Positions 11,203 through 21,157 of a DNA stretch of 64,000 nt are shown here, one piece after another (positions within the stretch are counted from its first letter, which is position 1; each line of letters starts with the position of its first letter). The position numbers were made by a program, and so were the translations under genes. This stretch comes from Blastocystis hominis (Eukaryota; Sar; Bigyra; Opalinata; Blastocystidae), in assembly GCF_000151665.1 (NCBI RefSeq), contig NW_013171827.1, positions 1,199,066 through 1,263,065 on the forward strand, written 5' to 3'. The notes beneath the pieces are model-generated. The model did not search any database and was not told the origin of the DNA. It saw only the letters and a list, made by a program, of their open reading frames with translations.

Positions 11203-13256
11203 CTAAATAGATGCTCTTTTTCGAATAGCACTATCCACAAAATCGTCCTCCTCCGTTTCTTCTTCTTCTTCTTCTTCTTCCCTTTCCTTTCCTTCCTTCT
11301 TCCTCTCATCACTCTCCTCGCTCTCTCCTTCCTCCCTCTTCCTTCTGCGCCTCACATCGCTATACAGCATCGCGTCCTCTCCGTCGCCCCCTCGATCCGC
11401 GTCTCTCCTCCCCGCATCTACATTTCACTCCTCCTTCTCTCTCGCACCGTCCGTTTCCCCCGTTTCCCCCATTTCCTCGGCGATCTTCACCACCTCTCTC
11501 CACTCCTTCTCGTTCATTTCCAGACTGCTCATCGGCATCGTGTACAGCGCTTCGTTGAATCCGGACTCCACTCCGAACCGTTCTCGATTTACTCGGAACT
11601 GGTCCCACGCCGTGCCCTCGCCGCCCAGCGCCTTGATGCCCTCCTCCAGCGAGCCCTCCCCCGCGCCCTCGCTCTCCCACCGCTCCAGACACCGCTCCGT
11701 GCTTCGCCTCGGACCGCGCACGCGCACCAACCGCGGGGAAACGCACGAACGCTCCGCACCGGCAGACCCGTTTGACCCGTTTGACCCGTTTGACCCGTTT
11801 GACCCATTGATCAAGTTTGACCCATTTGACCCATTTGACCCATTCATCACGTTTGACCCGTTTGACCCGTTTGACCCGTTGACCACGCTTGACATATTCG
11901 CGGGGACCTGCAGGCTCTGGCTTCGCTGCAATCCCCGCGAAGAATATTTCCCGCCATGGCTCGAACCGCGGAAACTCCCGTGGCGGCCGAGTTTCGTCGG
12001 GGAAACGCGCGCTCGCGACGCGCCCGAGCGCCAGGACTCGGCGTCGATGGAGGGTTCCGCGGGAGACGAAGCGTCGCCGCGCGAGGCGATGGAGGGAGAG
12101 TAAAAAACCGCGGGTTCGGGATCGCTGGCGGGGGGACTGAGCATGGCGAACAGCCCGAGGTCCTCGTTGTGGCTGTCGTAGCGACTGCCGTGCTTCTTGC
12201 GGTAGGAACCCTTGCGAAGCTGCTTCTGGACGGTAGACACGGGATCGAGATGGTCGACGGTGATGTACTCGAGAATCCAGAAATAACGATTGGCCAGCTC
12301 GTTTTGATCGATCATGCTGGGGTAATGAGCGAAATTTGAGCCTACTTGAGGTAATACACGATTTCTTGGATTAAAGTGTAGAGATATTTGCAATAGGAGG
12401 AATAGACCCGGTTGAAGTCTTTCTGAGTGTCGCAGCCACTGCAATTGATCCACTCGGAAACATTGTTCTGCAGAAGCGAGTGATATTTTGCAACATCGTT
12501 AAACGACGTTCCCTAAAACCTAATTTCTCCTTCAAAAATCTCACTCCTTGCTGGAAATACAAGCAAATCAATTTGCTCAAGATAACCGCGGGAAGAAAGA
12601 ATGAAAACTAAACCTTGACAATCCGCAGCAATACACACCTCACTCTCTCTTACGTTAAACTGGGAACCATTTACTGTGTTCCACAACTCATATATGTTTT
12701 CATCATATTCGCCCTTCATTAGGCTTTCTAAAATGGATATAGCACATTTATCGTCTATCAGAGGAAATTCCTCCTTCGTCTGCACCGAGGGACTCTGCTC
12801 GGTCGGCGAAGCTACAGATTTCTCCTCCTCTTCTATGGGTGTCAGCACTTCTGTGGAAAAAGTGGCGGCAACGACTACATGGGAACAATGCGGCTCAAGA
12901 TACCATCCTCATTTATAGACAAAACAGGAGGAACTCTCCGCTTCCGCTTCTTTTTATCTTTCTTTATTACACTTGGCTCACTGTCATCTTCTTTTGTTAT
13001 CTCTGTATCATCCGCAATAACCTTCCCCGTTTTAACAATCTCTCCACCCAATTCAGAGGTATAAGAAAACTCTTCCTCCTCCTAACTTTAAATCCCACTT
13101 GCAATCCCAAACGCAATCTTCAAACGCAGAACTATCATCCTCTTCGACAGGAGACTGTGGTGGCGAGTAAAACAACTCTTCCGCATCATTTCCAGAACGT
13201 GAGTTGGCACCATCGTTCGCGCCTTTTGAAGAGAAAGTAGAGGTAGACTGTCCCAT
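11203..13256 (-). CDS. LsmAD-domain protein (Ataxin-2/Pbp1-related C-terminus)
   Basis: Six exons (13256-13113, 13081-12904, 12874-12561, 12512-12346, 12316-11448, 11417-11203) sum to 1887 nt, 628 aa. Introns are 31, 29, 48, 29 and 30 nt; the 48-nt one is the least certain. The best landmark is WDQFRVNRERFGV followed by FNEALYT and WREVVKIAEEM, which matches the LsmAD domain of Ataxin-2 and Pbp1. A classical Lsm fold is not obvious upstream; residues about 190-340 contain conserved-looking Cys/Tyr-rich sequence I cannot name. An Asn-Gly-Ser tract precedes LsmAD, and the last exon is Glu/Lys-rich. Ataxin-2 proteins bind RNA and poly(A)-binding protein. TAG is followed by TGTTTGTT. Confidence 0.75.
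11766..11881 (+). repeat. 9-bp coding minisatellite (Asn-Gly-Ser)
   Basis: Roughly twelve copies of TTTGACCCG/A, with a few divergent units between blocks, read on the minus strand as Gly-Ser-Asn repeats inside the LsmAD gene. The unit is a multiple of three, so length changes keep frame. Confidence 0.85.
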
Positions 13257-13354
13257 TTATAGGAAGATTATCTCAAAAAAGACAATAGCTATATATGGAA
13301 ATGCGATTATTTGCTATTTGAACTTGCTATTTGGGTTTATTTTTTTAGAAACTC

Positions 13355-14161
13355 ATGGAAACGAACAAACAGTCGCTTTGTGAACAAATGTAGGCGGTCT
13401 GCGCACTAATCGCACATAGATACCTTGGATGTTGTAAATTATTGCTCGCTGTAATTGTAATCGCCGCTCTCTACCTCATGGTGTATGTCTATCGCATTTC
13501 TATGACCTTATAGGGTTTTCACTCCTGCAAATCCGCTATTCCGAGCGGCTTATAATGGGGATATGTATGTAGTGCAGAATTATATCTCTGAGGGGAAAGA
13601 CATCAATGCCCATGACAAGTGGAATAACACGGCATTACACTGGGCTGCAAAGGGATCCCAGTACAGACTCATGCGGTTACTTGTGGATAATGGAATTGAT
13701 GTGAATGCTGTGAACGAGCAGGGAGAGAACGCTCTGCATTGGTCAGTGTTTTCTAATAATGTAGCGTTGCTTATTCGCGTGTTAGAATGTAGAAAACGGT
13801 CATCGAGTATTTGGTCATGCAATTTATCGACATCAATGCTGCAAACAATGCTGGAGAAACGCCTCTTCATTTGGCCATCATTCTGAACGCTTTTGATTCT
13901 GCGAAGGTGTTGCTCCATCTGCACGCAGATCCGAACAAGCTAACAAACGATGGGAATGCTCCCCTCCACTTTATCATTCCGAACTGCATCGAAGACGAAA
14001 AGTAGGTGTGGAATACTGTATTCTCTCTCAATAGATGTCGAGACTTGGTGGATGAATTCAAGAAGGCTGGGTGTGACATGTCACTTCGGAACCAGAAGAA
14101 CGTGACGGTGCTGGAGGCCGTATCAAAGACAAGTCATTTAACGGAAAAGGAGCTTTTCTGA
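13355..14161 (+). CDS. Ankyrin-repeat protein with N-terminal membrane segment
   Basis: Five exons (13355-13389, 13420-13482, 13514-13760, 13793-14001, 14035-14161) sum to 681 nt, 226 aa; introns are 30, 31, 32 and 33 nt. Residues about 18-33 (LLLAVIVIAALYLM) form a likely single transmembrane or signal-anchor helix. Ankyrin repeats follow: NTALHWAAKGSQYRLMRLL, ENALHWSVFSNN, GETPLHLAIILNAFDSAKVL and NAPLHFI. Ankyrin arrays mediate protein contacts; no catalytic domain is present. It ends 24 bases from the convergent GLTP gene. Confidence 0.85.
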
Positions 14162-14185
14162 GTTTGTTGCAAACACGAATACAAT

Positions 14186-15053
14186 TTAAGGAAGGTTTTC
14201 CATTCCCTCGCTCTTATAGAACGCCCACAGCATATCCGAAATCTTTTTCATGTTCTCCTCGCAAGTCACCCACATCGCATTCACTTGTTCCTGTGTCAGA
14301 TTTCCTGATACTTTTGTCAGGAAGGTGTCTTTGGAGGGGCAGATGATGACGGCGACCTTGAACGCATTGCGAATCATCATGCTGTGTCGATCGGCGAGAA
14401 CCTTGTTATATGCATATTTGACTGCTGTGGGGAGGGTTTCCTATGTGTTAACACGCAAATCGAATCATGTTGAAGGCATACTGTTTCATTCGCGCGCATG
14501 TAGGCAACCATCTCATACACAAAATCCAGAAACCAGGTCAGTCGGATGATACTGCGAGACGCGTTCTGGAATTCCTTTCCTTTTTTATCTATTCCATCTA
14601 TACTCAACTTCTCTCTGCTTCATCTCACCTGAGCCGGACATGTGCCAGTTCATCTTCTTTTCGGCAAGCATTACATCCTTCTGTTTACTACAATCGAAGC
14701 CAGTACTTGGAGTGTCACATCGGCGCGATCTCCCTTCAGGATCCCCGCATCCAGCATCTCCTGTGTTCGATTCCGTACATGTGCTAACTTCTGAGTCACA
14801 TCGGATGTGGCGAATGACATTGCAGCACCCAAACAGTCTGCATGTTACGAATGACGGGTATCATACGGAACAGCTTCGTTATCTCGTCAAACATCTCCAA
14901 TATCATATCCAACTTGTATGGAGGCGAGAGGGACGCCACTTTGGAAGTGATGTCAGTGAAATGCACCAGAGAGAATTCTTGTTCGTTTCTAGACTGAATG
15001 CACGCAACAAACGCTACGTCATCGTACCAACGCAGTAAAAATCTACCCGACAT
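14186..15053 (-). CDS. Glycolipid transfer protein (GLTP) domain protein
   Basis: Six exons (15053-15047, 15013-14867, 14837-14707, 14680-14629, 14597-14482, 14440-14186) sum to 708 nt, 235 aa. The first exon is only 7 nt. Introns are 33, 29, 26 (or 38, both keep frame), 31 and 41 nt. GLTP landmarks: VHFTDITSKVASL, HCLGAAMSFATSDVTQKL, FQNASRSIIRLTWFLDFVYE and a C-terminal AYNKVLADRHSMMIRNAFK block, the usual order of this all-helical fold. GLTP-fold proteins move glycosphingolipids or ceramide-1-phosphate between membranes in the cytosol; the lipid here cannot be told. Confidence 0.8.
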
Positions 15054-15281
15054 ATCACACTTCGCTTCGCCTCCCCTCACCTCGTCTCGTCTCGTTTGTC
15101 AAACAGCCAATATCAAGAGGATGAACTGATGCTCCGAACGCCCCCGCTTCTCTCCAAACAATATATTATTACAAATATTATTATTAAGCGGACTCGGTCC
15201 GTTTCGATCACAACAAACAAGTCGTGGTTAATGGATTACTTAATGCACGTTGTTATCAATCATAAGGTACATGTACATAGA

Positions 15282-16054
15282 TTACAGAGAAATCTCTTTA
15301 CACAAGTCAATAATTCTTTGTAAATCTCCGGTTGACATTCGCTTCGTCTTCTGCAAGGTTCGCTGCGCATTATTTGCATTCTGTTTTCTTACTCTTTTCG
15401 CTCCGCCGTCTAGCGGGCATTGGTTGGACTCCTCCTGCATCGAGCAGAGACCATCAGAATATTGATTGCAGAAATCATCATAAGAAGGGGCAGACGATGA
15501 ATAAAGGGAAAATCCGCAGCGCATAAGTCCGCCTGTTTCAGAATAAGAAGGTTGCTTCGCCTCGTAAGCTGCATCAAGGCAGGCGAACGGGTCGCCACAA
15601 GGTCCGTCCTCGAATGCGAACATCTCGTTTTCGTCGCTTTCGCTGAGGATCGCATCATTCGAGGAGAGCGAACTAAAGAGAGAACTATCACTAGAACTCG
15701 TTGTAAACTGCTGCTCCTCTTCTACAGGGCACGGAGCCTCCAGAGCAACGGGAATGTGCTCCGGGATGTATGTGTTTGGCACCATGCAGCTCCTTCCAAC
15801 GGACTAAACGTAAATACAAATGTGGGCTATCACTTTCTCAATACACCGTTGGTTACACTTTCCACATAGGGGACAACCACCTGTAGAAGAAAAACGTTGG
15901 CGACAAATGTCGCACATTTTGTGATACCCACAATCATAGTATTCAGAGGAAGGTCTTCTCATACATATATCGCATATTGTTTTCGATCCTAATGTGAACT
16001 TAAAAATGGGCTCTTACCAAGTCCAATCTCAGGCACAGCAGACAAATTAAACAT
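15282..16054 (-). CDS. RING-finger protein
   Basis: Three exons (16054-16018, 15988-15834, 15803-15282) sum to 714 nt, 237 aa; introns 29 and 30 nt. Near the N-terminus a compact RING is visible: CDIC, then CGYHKMCDIC, then CPLC, i.e. the C3HC4 spacing. This predicts an E3 ubiquitin ligase. The rest is acidic and Ser-rich followed by a basic stretch (KRVRKQNANNAQ) near the C-terminus. No substrate-binding domain can be named. It is divergent from COMMD4, with about 390 bases between starts. Confidence 0.75.
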
Positions 16055-16444
16055 ATGACTTAAAGAATAGGAATAAATTCCGACCTTTACTCTCTTTTAT
16101 AAGTAATATGAAGAATAGAAGAAATTGTGTGTCGTTGCGCACAATTCCCGTCCTTTGCACTACTGGATATATGTCACATTTGCACAAATGAACACCATAG
16201 ATTTATAGAACACACGAAGCCCTATGTACTCCAACTCAAATCTCGTTTTACCACTTTAATTCTTCGACTTTGTTTTCGGGAATCGGCGAAGTAGGAATAT
16301 AAATTGCTACTGTCACTTTCTCAATCACAACCACCAGTCTGGTTCAACAATCGAAGGGCTGGTTCCCAAAAACGAAATAGCCTAAAGTTATCTTCTTCAT
16401 GCCAGAACAACTTTACCACCGTACTTTTTAAACATTACCTCGTC
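16055..16444. promoter_or_regulatory. Divergent intergenic region, RING gene / COMMD4
   Basis: Holds both 5' flanks. A plus-strand open frame (16304-16486) runs into the COMMD4 intron and is not a likely gene. No other feature seen. Confidence 0.4.
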
Positions 16445-17283
16445 ATGGTTTTTCTTTGGTTTTTCTTATCACTTTCAGAAGCTTAAGGCATTTGGAAACG
16501 AAGAACCACCGGAATGGCTTCCAGTGAACGTGATTTTCATGTCTCGCTATGTGTGTTTATTTACGGTGAATTCTCATAAATAGTCTGAAAAGTGTATTAA
16601 GCGCTTTACGGAAGCAGTAATCGACTCCATTCTCACGGGGACTCTCAAATTCTCCTATGTTTGTATTGTACAACCCAGTGTAACAATAGATCCGCGATTA
16701 TATTGCTACAAAAGACCAAATTGGTGAAGTGAAGGTATTACAAGGAGAGCATTGATAGTATAGGCGATTTTGGGTTCATTACGCCTCATTCTAATAAATG
16801 CAGTCAGGAACAACATAACGGAAGTGATGCTTGCGAGTGATCTTCAGATGCTGGGACTGCCTTATACGTACCAGTTAGCCATTTTCCGTCCCTATTCCGA
16901 GCATAAGATCGACTTGGTGAAAGTCCTTTCGGAAGATAGGCTTCTGGTATTGTCTTTTCGTAGGTTTGAACAGGCAGATGTCAACAGATCTGTCGTTCGA
17001 TTGGCATGTGGAGGCGATGATTAGCGATAATGATGGTCGTGTGAGAGATTGGATGTTTGACTTGATGAGAAGTATATCTGCAACAACATCGTAATATCGA
17101 TGGCCTCCGACAACGGTTTCACTCACCTCGAGAACGGGAAGCAATCGGTACCTACCTTCTCTTTTCGTTTTTTTCTCCAGATTTTGACTTCTTGCGAGTT
17201 CTCGCTCACCGAAAACATGTACTATTCGCTTAGCCAGCAGTTGCGTGAAGCCAACGCGCTCATGTCGCTCCACTCTCCCTCCT
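16445..17283 (+). CDS. COMMD4: COMM-domain protein, COMMD4-like
   Basis: Eight exons (16445-16447, 16479-16550, 16584-16658, 16690-16734, 16764-16959, 16988-17040, 17070-17147, 17181 to about 17283); introns 28-33 nt. The first exon is just the ATG. Landmarks against COMMD4: MKLKAFGNEEPPEWL, DQIGEVKAILGSLRLIL, LASDLQMLGLP, LSFDWHVEAMISD and a final LSQQLREANALM. COMMD proteins form the Commander complex used in endosomal recycling. No stop exists where the family ends; the frame stays open to 17435 across the end of POLD2. A T at 17283 lies 4 bases before a weak octamer-like TCTTGTTT, so poly(A) addition would give TAA and 208 aa, near the usual length. That end point is inference. Confidence 0.8.
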
Positions 17284-17300
17284 TATGTCTTGTTTCCTCC

Positions 17301-17312
17301 AACAAACACTCC
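17301..17312 (-). terminator. Poly(A) signal TGTTTGTT of POLD2
   Basis: Minus strand: spacer GGAG (17312-17309) then TGTTTGTT (17308-17301), within the extended POLD2 frame. Confidence 0.8.
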
Positions 17313-19125
17313 ATTCCTCATCATTCTCAATGTTCTCTTCGATCACAAACTCTTCCTCTTGTTCCTCCTCCTCCTCCTCTCCCTTCCTCGCCTGCTTCGC
17401 CTTCTCTTCCTCTCCATCGATCGACTCCGTGTTAAACTCCATCACGGAGCTGCTCAGCGTCTCCAAATCCACAACCACCGCCGTTCCCGAGCTCGCGAAC
17501 GACGGCAGCGCTACGAGCAGCACGTCCTTCCCCGCGATGGTTCGCTTCTCCACCTGCAACGCGGACTGATTTCCCACGACGTACACGTCCGGGACGGTTC
17601 GCACAATGAACGGATCGTGCGTCGTGAGCGGAAATCCCGCTGCTCATCACTCCTTTCTCCATAATAAAATACGGCACGTGTTCGGCGTCGTGGGGAACAG
17701 AACGCCCCATTGCAGGGTCAACGCCATGACGTCCAGCACCGACAAAGGCGGGGCGATCTGTCTCAGAATGTCCTGAATGTTTTGCCCCGCGGTTCCCAGC
17801 ACGTCGCGGTTTTGAATCAGCGCGTGGAACGGGTTTGTGGCGCGTTCCAGCGAGGAGAAGCGCGCAGAGCGCGGGAGCAGCGAGGGGTGCAGCGGCTGCT
17901 GCGGAACGAGCGAGGAAACCGCGTCGGTTGGCCCCGGAATGAGCGAAATGGAAACGAAGGGAAGCGCCTGCGATGGTCAGACGCACGATCAGGGAAATTC
18001 TACCTCGGAAAGAAGCTCATCGAGCAGAGAAACGCCGCAGAAAGAGGCCTCGATCTCTTTGGCGTTCTGGATAATGCGCTGGAAGGGCTCACGCGGCAGT
18101 TTGGCGCTGTTTCCGAGGAAAAAAGCGCGTGAAATGCGGGAACTGGCCTTGACATCTTCCAAAAAACCGAGCTGACCGCTGAGGAATTCGATGAGAAGCT
18201 GCGCTGGGAGCGAGAGAGAGGAGCTGAGAAGCAGCCCGGAGACGAACAGAACGAGTGGCGATTTTGAGGAAGAAGAAGAAGAAGAAGAAGATGTTGATGA
18301 TGTTGATGGAAGGGGTTCGGAATGCGCATAGCATGTGCCTTTGCAGAAAAAATCACCATTCGAGTCCATCTAGGAGAGAATACGAAGAGAAACGCGAACT
18401 TCGCCTCGAATCGCCATGACCACTCCGGTAACGATGGGATCTTTGAAGTCTTTGATCATGATTCGCGTTGTCGAATCTTCTAAAATGATGGGATCGCCCT
18501 CCTGGGAGAGCGGACCGTGGAGACTATTCTTTGGGAGGAATTGGGTCTATGTCAAAATAGAAAAGATGACTGGTACGCCTATCAGCTGTGGATTAAACGC
18601 GCTGGACACTTTCTATAAATCAATAGACACTCAAATAGAAAAAACCTCATTGAGAATGCTTTTGAAGAGAGACAAATCTTTGTATCTAGAGAGACACAGA
18701 ACTAATAAACAATACATTGTGCCGATAATAATACAGTCTTCTTGACACTTCACATTTCGAATTTCTTCTAATTCTTAATCAACCCAATCTGCACATACCG
18801 ACGATCGGAATTGTATCCCCCCATTTGCGTTTGCAAGCGTCAATCAGCAAGGGTTTCATTTCTTTTAACCTAATTTCATAAAATGTATTAAACTAGAGTT
18901 CAGCAACTCAAATCAATCAAAACCTGTTCATTAAAGGAAGCACGCGTCAAATAGTCATCACATTTGGATTCGTAGCGAATGTGTGCGCGCGTCTCTTTCT
19001 GATTTTGACTTTTCACAGCGCGTTCTCCCTCTTGGAGCAAATCGTTTGAAAATGTTCCCTTTCTAGAGCGTTATATTATTTCTGAGAGTGTACAAATGAA
19101 ACTCTTCTTCTGGCTTCCTATTCAT
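17313..19125 (-). CDS. POLD2: DNA polymerase delta small subunit
   Basis: Ten exons with nine introns of 30-36 nt. Start ATG at 19125 (MNRKPEEEFHL). Landmarks: FNTFYEIRLKEMKPLLIDAC, CIIIGTIYKDLSLFKSIL, GDPIILEDSTTRIMI, an OB-fold region, a Ser-rich insert, LVLFVSGLLLSSS, QLLIEFLSGQLG, then PQQPLHPSLLP, VLGTAGQNIQDIL, THDPFIVRTVPDVYVVGNQ and VLLVALPSFASSGTAVVVDL. This is the B-subunit family scaffold with an inactive phosphoesterase fold. The frame runs to 17260, but TGTTTGTT (17308-17301) lies inside it; a T at 17313, 4 bases before, would become TAA after polyadenylation, ending at the acidic tail. It starts head to head with the SH3-PX gene. Confidence 0.9.
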
Positions 19126-19253
19126 TTTCGGATTTGCTAGAAATTGGCGGAATTGTTGGAAATCCCAAACTCCTCACACTCGTATTCCGAAATTGGGTAT
19201 TCCACAAGTATGAGGAATAATTCGAAAAAAATAGTCTCATCCTTATTCGTTTT

Positions 19254-20990
19254 ATGCAACGAGCTAAAGCATTGTACCGATTCGATGGGGCTGTATCTAC
19301 TGATTTACCAATGGAAGAGGGTGAAGTGGTGACGATCATAAATAAGCTTCCTGGAAATCTGTGGTGGGAGGGAGAATCAGCTACAGGAAGAATAGGTACC
19401 TTTCCGTATAATTATGTGGAAGAATTGCCCCCGGAACCTGAGTTTGAGGAATTCATAGGAAAAAAAGGAATTTCAAATCTCGACATCATTCAGTTTGTGT
19501 CTGAAACGTCTGAGGTTATGAAAGACAAGCGATGGTATGTTTGTTGAGTTGCATGAATGGTAGTATTCTAGCACATATCATTTCAGGAGATGGAGAATAC
19601 GTCATCGAAGTTGTATACGAGGATTTCATAGCTCTCAATGAGGATATCAAGTTTCATTATCCTCACTTGCGAATCCCCAATCTCCCACCCCAAGACGCAC
19701 CAAATGACTATTTTAAGTGTATGATTCATGATTATTTTGCCGTATTTTTAAATGAACGAAATCAGTTTGTAGTATTTCGCTATTCACCAAATGGTTACCC
19801 CTGTAATTCTAAAATGGCTCAAGTTTATCCCCAAAGTAGGCTGTGCTGGCCTTCTCTCACTCATTCCCAGTCTTGCATCTCTCCATGCCCTCATTGGCGT
19901 GTATTCTGTCACACAACGAACCTCGTCTCGGAAAGTGAATCCGAAGACGAAGGCAACGCGAAGAATCTCATTTCTGTGATGTGTGGCGAGGAATACACTC
20001 TCGTGGACATCGAAGACGACTACCTTCTTCTTGAGGGCAATCAAAAGCGCGGCTGGTGCAGTCTACGTTACTGCGAGATCATCTGGATGGACAGTTTCAA
20101 AGATAAAGTACGTTTCGAGCGAGAGTTGAACGCAGAATTACTCCCAATTGCGCCGAATCGTTCCGTTCAGCCTCCCTTCGGTTCAGTGCAGCGACGATTT
20201 GCGCATCAATCACATCACGATGCAGACGCTGCGGATGAGCGATCAGAACGGCCGGTCGCCTGTGGTATGCCCAATCGATCGGAGTGACCCAAAGGATGGC
20301 GACACCGTGGTTCTGCGCGTTCATTTGTATTTGTGGTATTCGATCCGAGGCTATATGTATCAGTTCTTTAACACCAATGAACATCCTTTATATCACGTCG
20401 TGGGCGAGCAAGACGTACAAATAGGTCTTGCGATTGACGCGTAGAACTCCGTGATCACGGAATTAATCGACCATAAACTTAAGCTAATGAGACAGGGCGA
20501 AAAAACGATGATTATTTTGCATAGCTTGGCAGAGGCTCCGAAGGAATTACTGTCATTCCTCGATGACTGCCGCGACTTCTATATGTGTTACGTTATCGAC
20601 ATGCGAGTGGTGCAGAAACGGAAAGAAGACACGCCGCAGATCGCCAAAAGCGACGTTGTGCTTCCTCCCAAAGTCCCTTCTCGCCTTCCTTTCATTCATT
20701 TCTAGAAGCCGGCCAAGCCGGAGGGTCTGCGAATCACCTATGACAGCGCGTCTTCTTCAAGGGAGTCCAGCGAGGTTCCCATCTTCTATCGCCATTCTTC
20801 CCCCGTGAAATCGCCTTCGCCTCGGCCGATTTTGCCGGCGAGGCCTGCGTCGCGACCGAATTCCGCGGGGGCGCGAGAGAATGGATCGCGGGGGAAGCCG
20901 CCAGAATTGCCGCCGAAGCCGGTGCGGAGCGCGGAGATGAAGCCGCTTCCTGCGAAGCCACCGAAACCTCAGCGACTGAGGAAAGCGTGA
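19254..20990 (+). CDS. SH3-PX protein with FKBP-like domain and proline-rich tail
   Basis: Seven exons (19254-19534, 19564-19741, 19773-19835, 19871-20107, 20136-20414, 20445-20672, 20706-20990) sum to 1551 nt, 516 aa; introns 28-35 nt. Residues 2-55 are a good SH3 domain (AKALYRFDG, NLWWEGE, GTFPYNYVEE). A PX-like domain follows (YVIEVVYEDFIALN, LRIPNLP, PVILKWLKFIP). Next a weaker SH3-like stretch (EEYTLVDIEDDYLLLEG, GWCSLRYCEI). Residues about 290-400 resemble an FKBP fold (GDTVVLRVHLYL, PLYHVVGEQD, MRQGEKTMII), but catalytic residues are not evident. The tail has many PxxP motifs. It resembles phagocyte-oxidase or Bem1-type scaffolds at the front. Domain order is unusual; the FKBP call is inference. 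Confidence 0.75.
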
Positions 20991-21157
20991 AACACGCCGC
21001 GGTGGCGGATACTTGATGTCCTTTATATTTTATGTGAGGTGTTTGTTGAAATCACGGATGGAGAGAGGAATGGAGAGGCAGCGGAAGAGAAGGAATGGGT
21101 GACGTGGGGACAAGTCATTGATTAGGGAAACAAACAATCGTTTTGCAGTATACACAA

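Noticed and set aside
16399-16486. ATG at 16399 as COMMD4 start
   Set aside because: No splice from this frame reaches the conserved N-terminus without a stop; ATG 16445 with a 31-nt intron fits.
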